Of a stretch of DNA of 7,110 nucleotides, positions 6,633 through 7,110 are shown one piece after another. Below the pieces are notes generated by a model, which was given only the letters and a program-made list of their open reading frames with translations, made no database searches and was not told where the DNA came from. The position numbers and the translations under genes are program-made. The stretch covers positions 1-7,110 of the forward strand of contig JAKJDB010000127.1 of assembly GCA_022706175.1 (NCBI GenBank), written 5' to 3'. This DNA comes from Candidatus Zhuqueibacterota bacterium. GTDB taxonomy: Bacteria; KSB1; UBA2214. Every line of letters begins with the position of its first letter. The first letter of the stretch is position 1.

Positions 6633-7110
6633 ATGAAAAGATGGATCATGATCCTATTGACCATCGGATTGACGTCCCTCGCCTCTGCGTCCGGCCGGCA
6701 GCCTGAGGTCATCGATGACTATGACGTGGTGATCTACGGCGCCACCTCTGCCGGGGTTACGGCTGCCATACAGGTTCAGGCGATGGGCCGAACCGCGGTG
6801 ATTGTCGAACCCGGGCAGCATGTCGGCGGATTGACCAGCGGTGGGTTGGGCTCCACGGATACAGGCAACAAAGCGGTGGTCGGCGGACTCAGCCGCGAGT
6901 TTTATCGGCGGATCAAAAAATATTATGACGACCCGCAGGTCTGGCGCTATGAGAGTCAGGCTGACTATGCCCGCTATCGTCCGCAGGACGACGCCATGTG
7001 GACCTTTGAGCCGCATGTGGCTGAGAGCGTTCTGCGTCACATGTTGGAGCAGAGCGGCGCACGGGTGTTCTTTGGTGAACGGTTGCAGCGGAAAAACGGC
7101 GTCAGAATGA
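6633..7110 (+). CDS. Exported FAD-dependent oxidoreductase, N-terminal part (PF12831-like; 3' end outside window)
   Basis: The frame is open from ATG 6633 to the window edge, giving 159 residues without a stop. Residues 1-19 (MKRWIMILLTIGLTSLASA) form a Sec signal peptide ending in ASA; there is no twin-arginine motif. The FAD-binding Rossmann fold follows: YDVVIYGATSAGVTAA (30-45), with the GATxAG variant of the dinucleotide loop typical of this family, then AVIVEP (55-60), whose Glu59 is at the position that contacts the FAD ribose, and VGGLTSGGLGSTD (64-76), a hallmark of PF12831 proteins. LSREFYRRIKKYY and MWTFEPHVAESVLRHML (122-138) fit the helices that follow in the family. Members are often found in polysaccharide-degradation loci of FCB and planctomycete bacteria and are sometimes mislabelled xanthan lyase; their reactions are mostly unknown. 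It lies 48 nt after the glycosidase-like gene and is probably cotranscribed. Full members are several hundred residues, so most of the protein is missing. Confidence 0.9.
   Translation, partial: MKRWIMILLTIGLTSLASASGRQPEVIDDYDVVIYGATSAGVTAAIQVQAMGRTAVIVEPGQHVGGLTSGGLGSTDTGNKAVVGGLSREFYRRIKKYYDDPQVWRYESQADYARYRPQDDAMWTFEPHVAESVLRHMLEQSGARVFFGERLQRKNGVRM

Noticed and set aside
6841..7110. Open frame of 89 codons on the + strand at the window end
   Set aside because: It is in a different frame from the FAD oxidoreductase that starts at 6633, which has a signal peptide and family motifs through the same stretch.

Overview
The window reads as a chromosomal polysaccharide/glycoside-utilisation neighbourhood from a GC-rich bacterium of the FCB superphylum (Bacteroidota, Calditrichota, KSB1-like and relatives). 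The clearest taxonomic hint is the first gene, whose end carries a QNHPNPFN-type C-terminal sorting domain, a signature of type IX secretion (T9SS) cargo and especially common in Calditrichota/KSB1-like genomes. Assignment below superphylum is inference. All genes lie on the + strand, and base composition and codon use look uniform, with no sign of a mobile element, tRNA, rRNA or CRISPR array.

Layout. (1) 1-426: C-terminal part of a large secreted protein with an OB-fold-like segment and a T9SS sorting domain. (2) 546-1925: Tat-exported Gfo/Idh/MocA-family oxidoreductase. (3) 2018-3499: a second, clearly different, Tat-exported Gfo/Idh/MocA-family oxidoreductase. A good hairpin/T-rich terminator follows it. 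(4) 3635-4345: Sec-exported DUF1080 protein (Pfam PF06439, 3-keto-disaccharide hydrolase family). (5) 4473-6584: Sec-exported protein of about 700 residues, resembling six-hairpin (alpha/alpha)6-barrel glycosidases, with no CAZy family I can name. (6) 6633 to the window end: N-terminal part of an exported FAD-dependent oxidoreductase (PF12831-like), running off the edge.

Genes 2 and 3 each have an intergenic promoter-like element with identical geometry (A-rich tract, CTTGC, 19 nt, TAT[C/A]TT). Genes 4-6 are separated by short gaps (127 and 48 nt) with good ribosome binding sites and could be one transcript beginning after the terminator, although I could not see a convincing promoter there.

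How the genes may work together: in characterised bacterial systems, Gfo/Idh/MocA enzymes oxidise the C3 hydroxyl of a glycoside, and DUF1080-type proteins cleave the resulting 3-keto-glycoside. The combination here of two exported Gfo/Idh/MocA proteins, a DUF1080 protein, a glycosidase-like protein and an exported flavoprotein suggests an extracytoplasmic oxidative deglycosylation pathway. The family assignments are well supported by visible motifs. The pathway, substrate and division of labour are inference.
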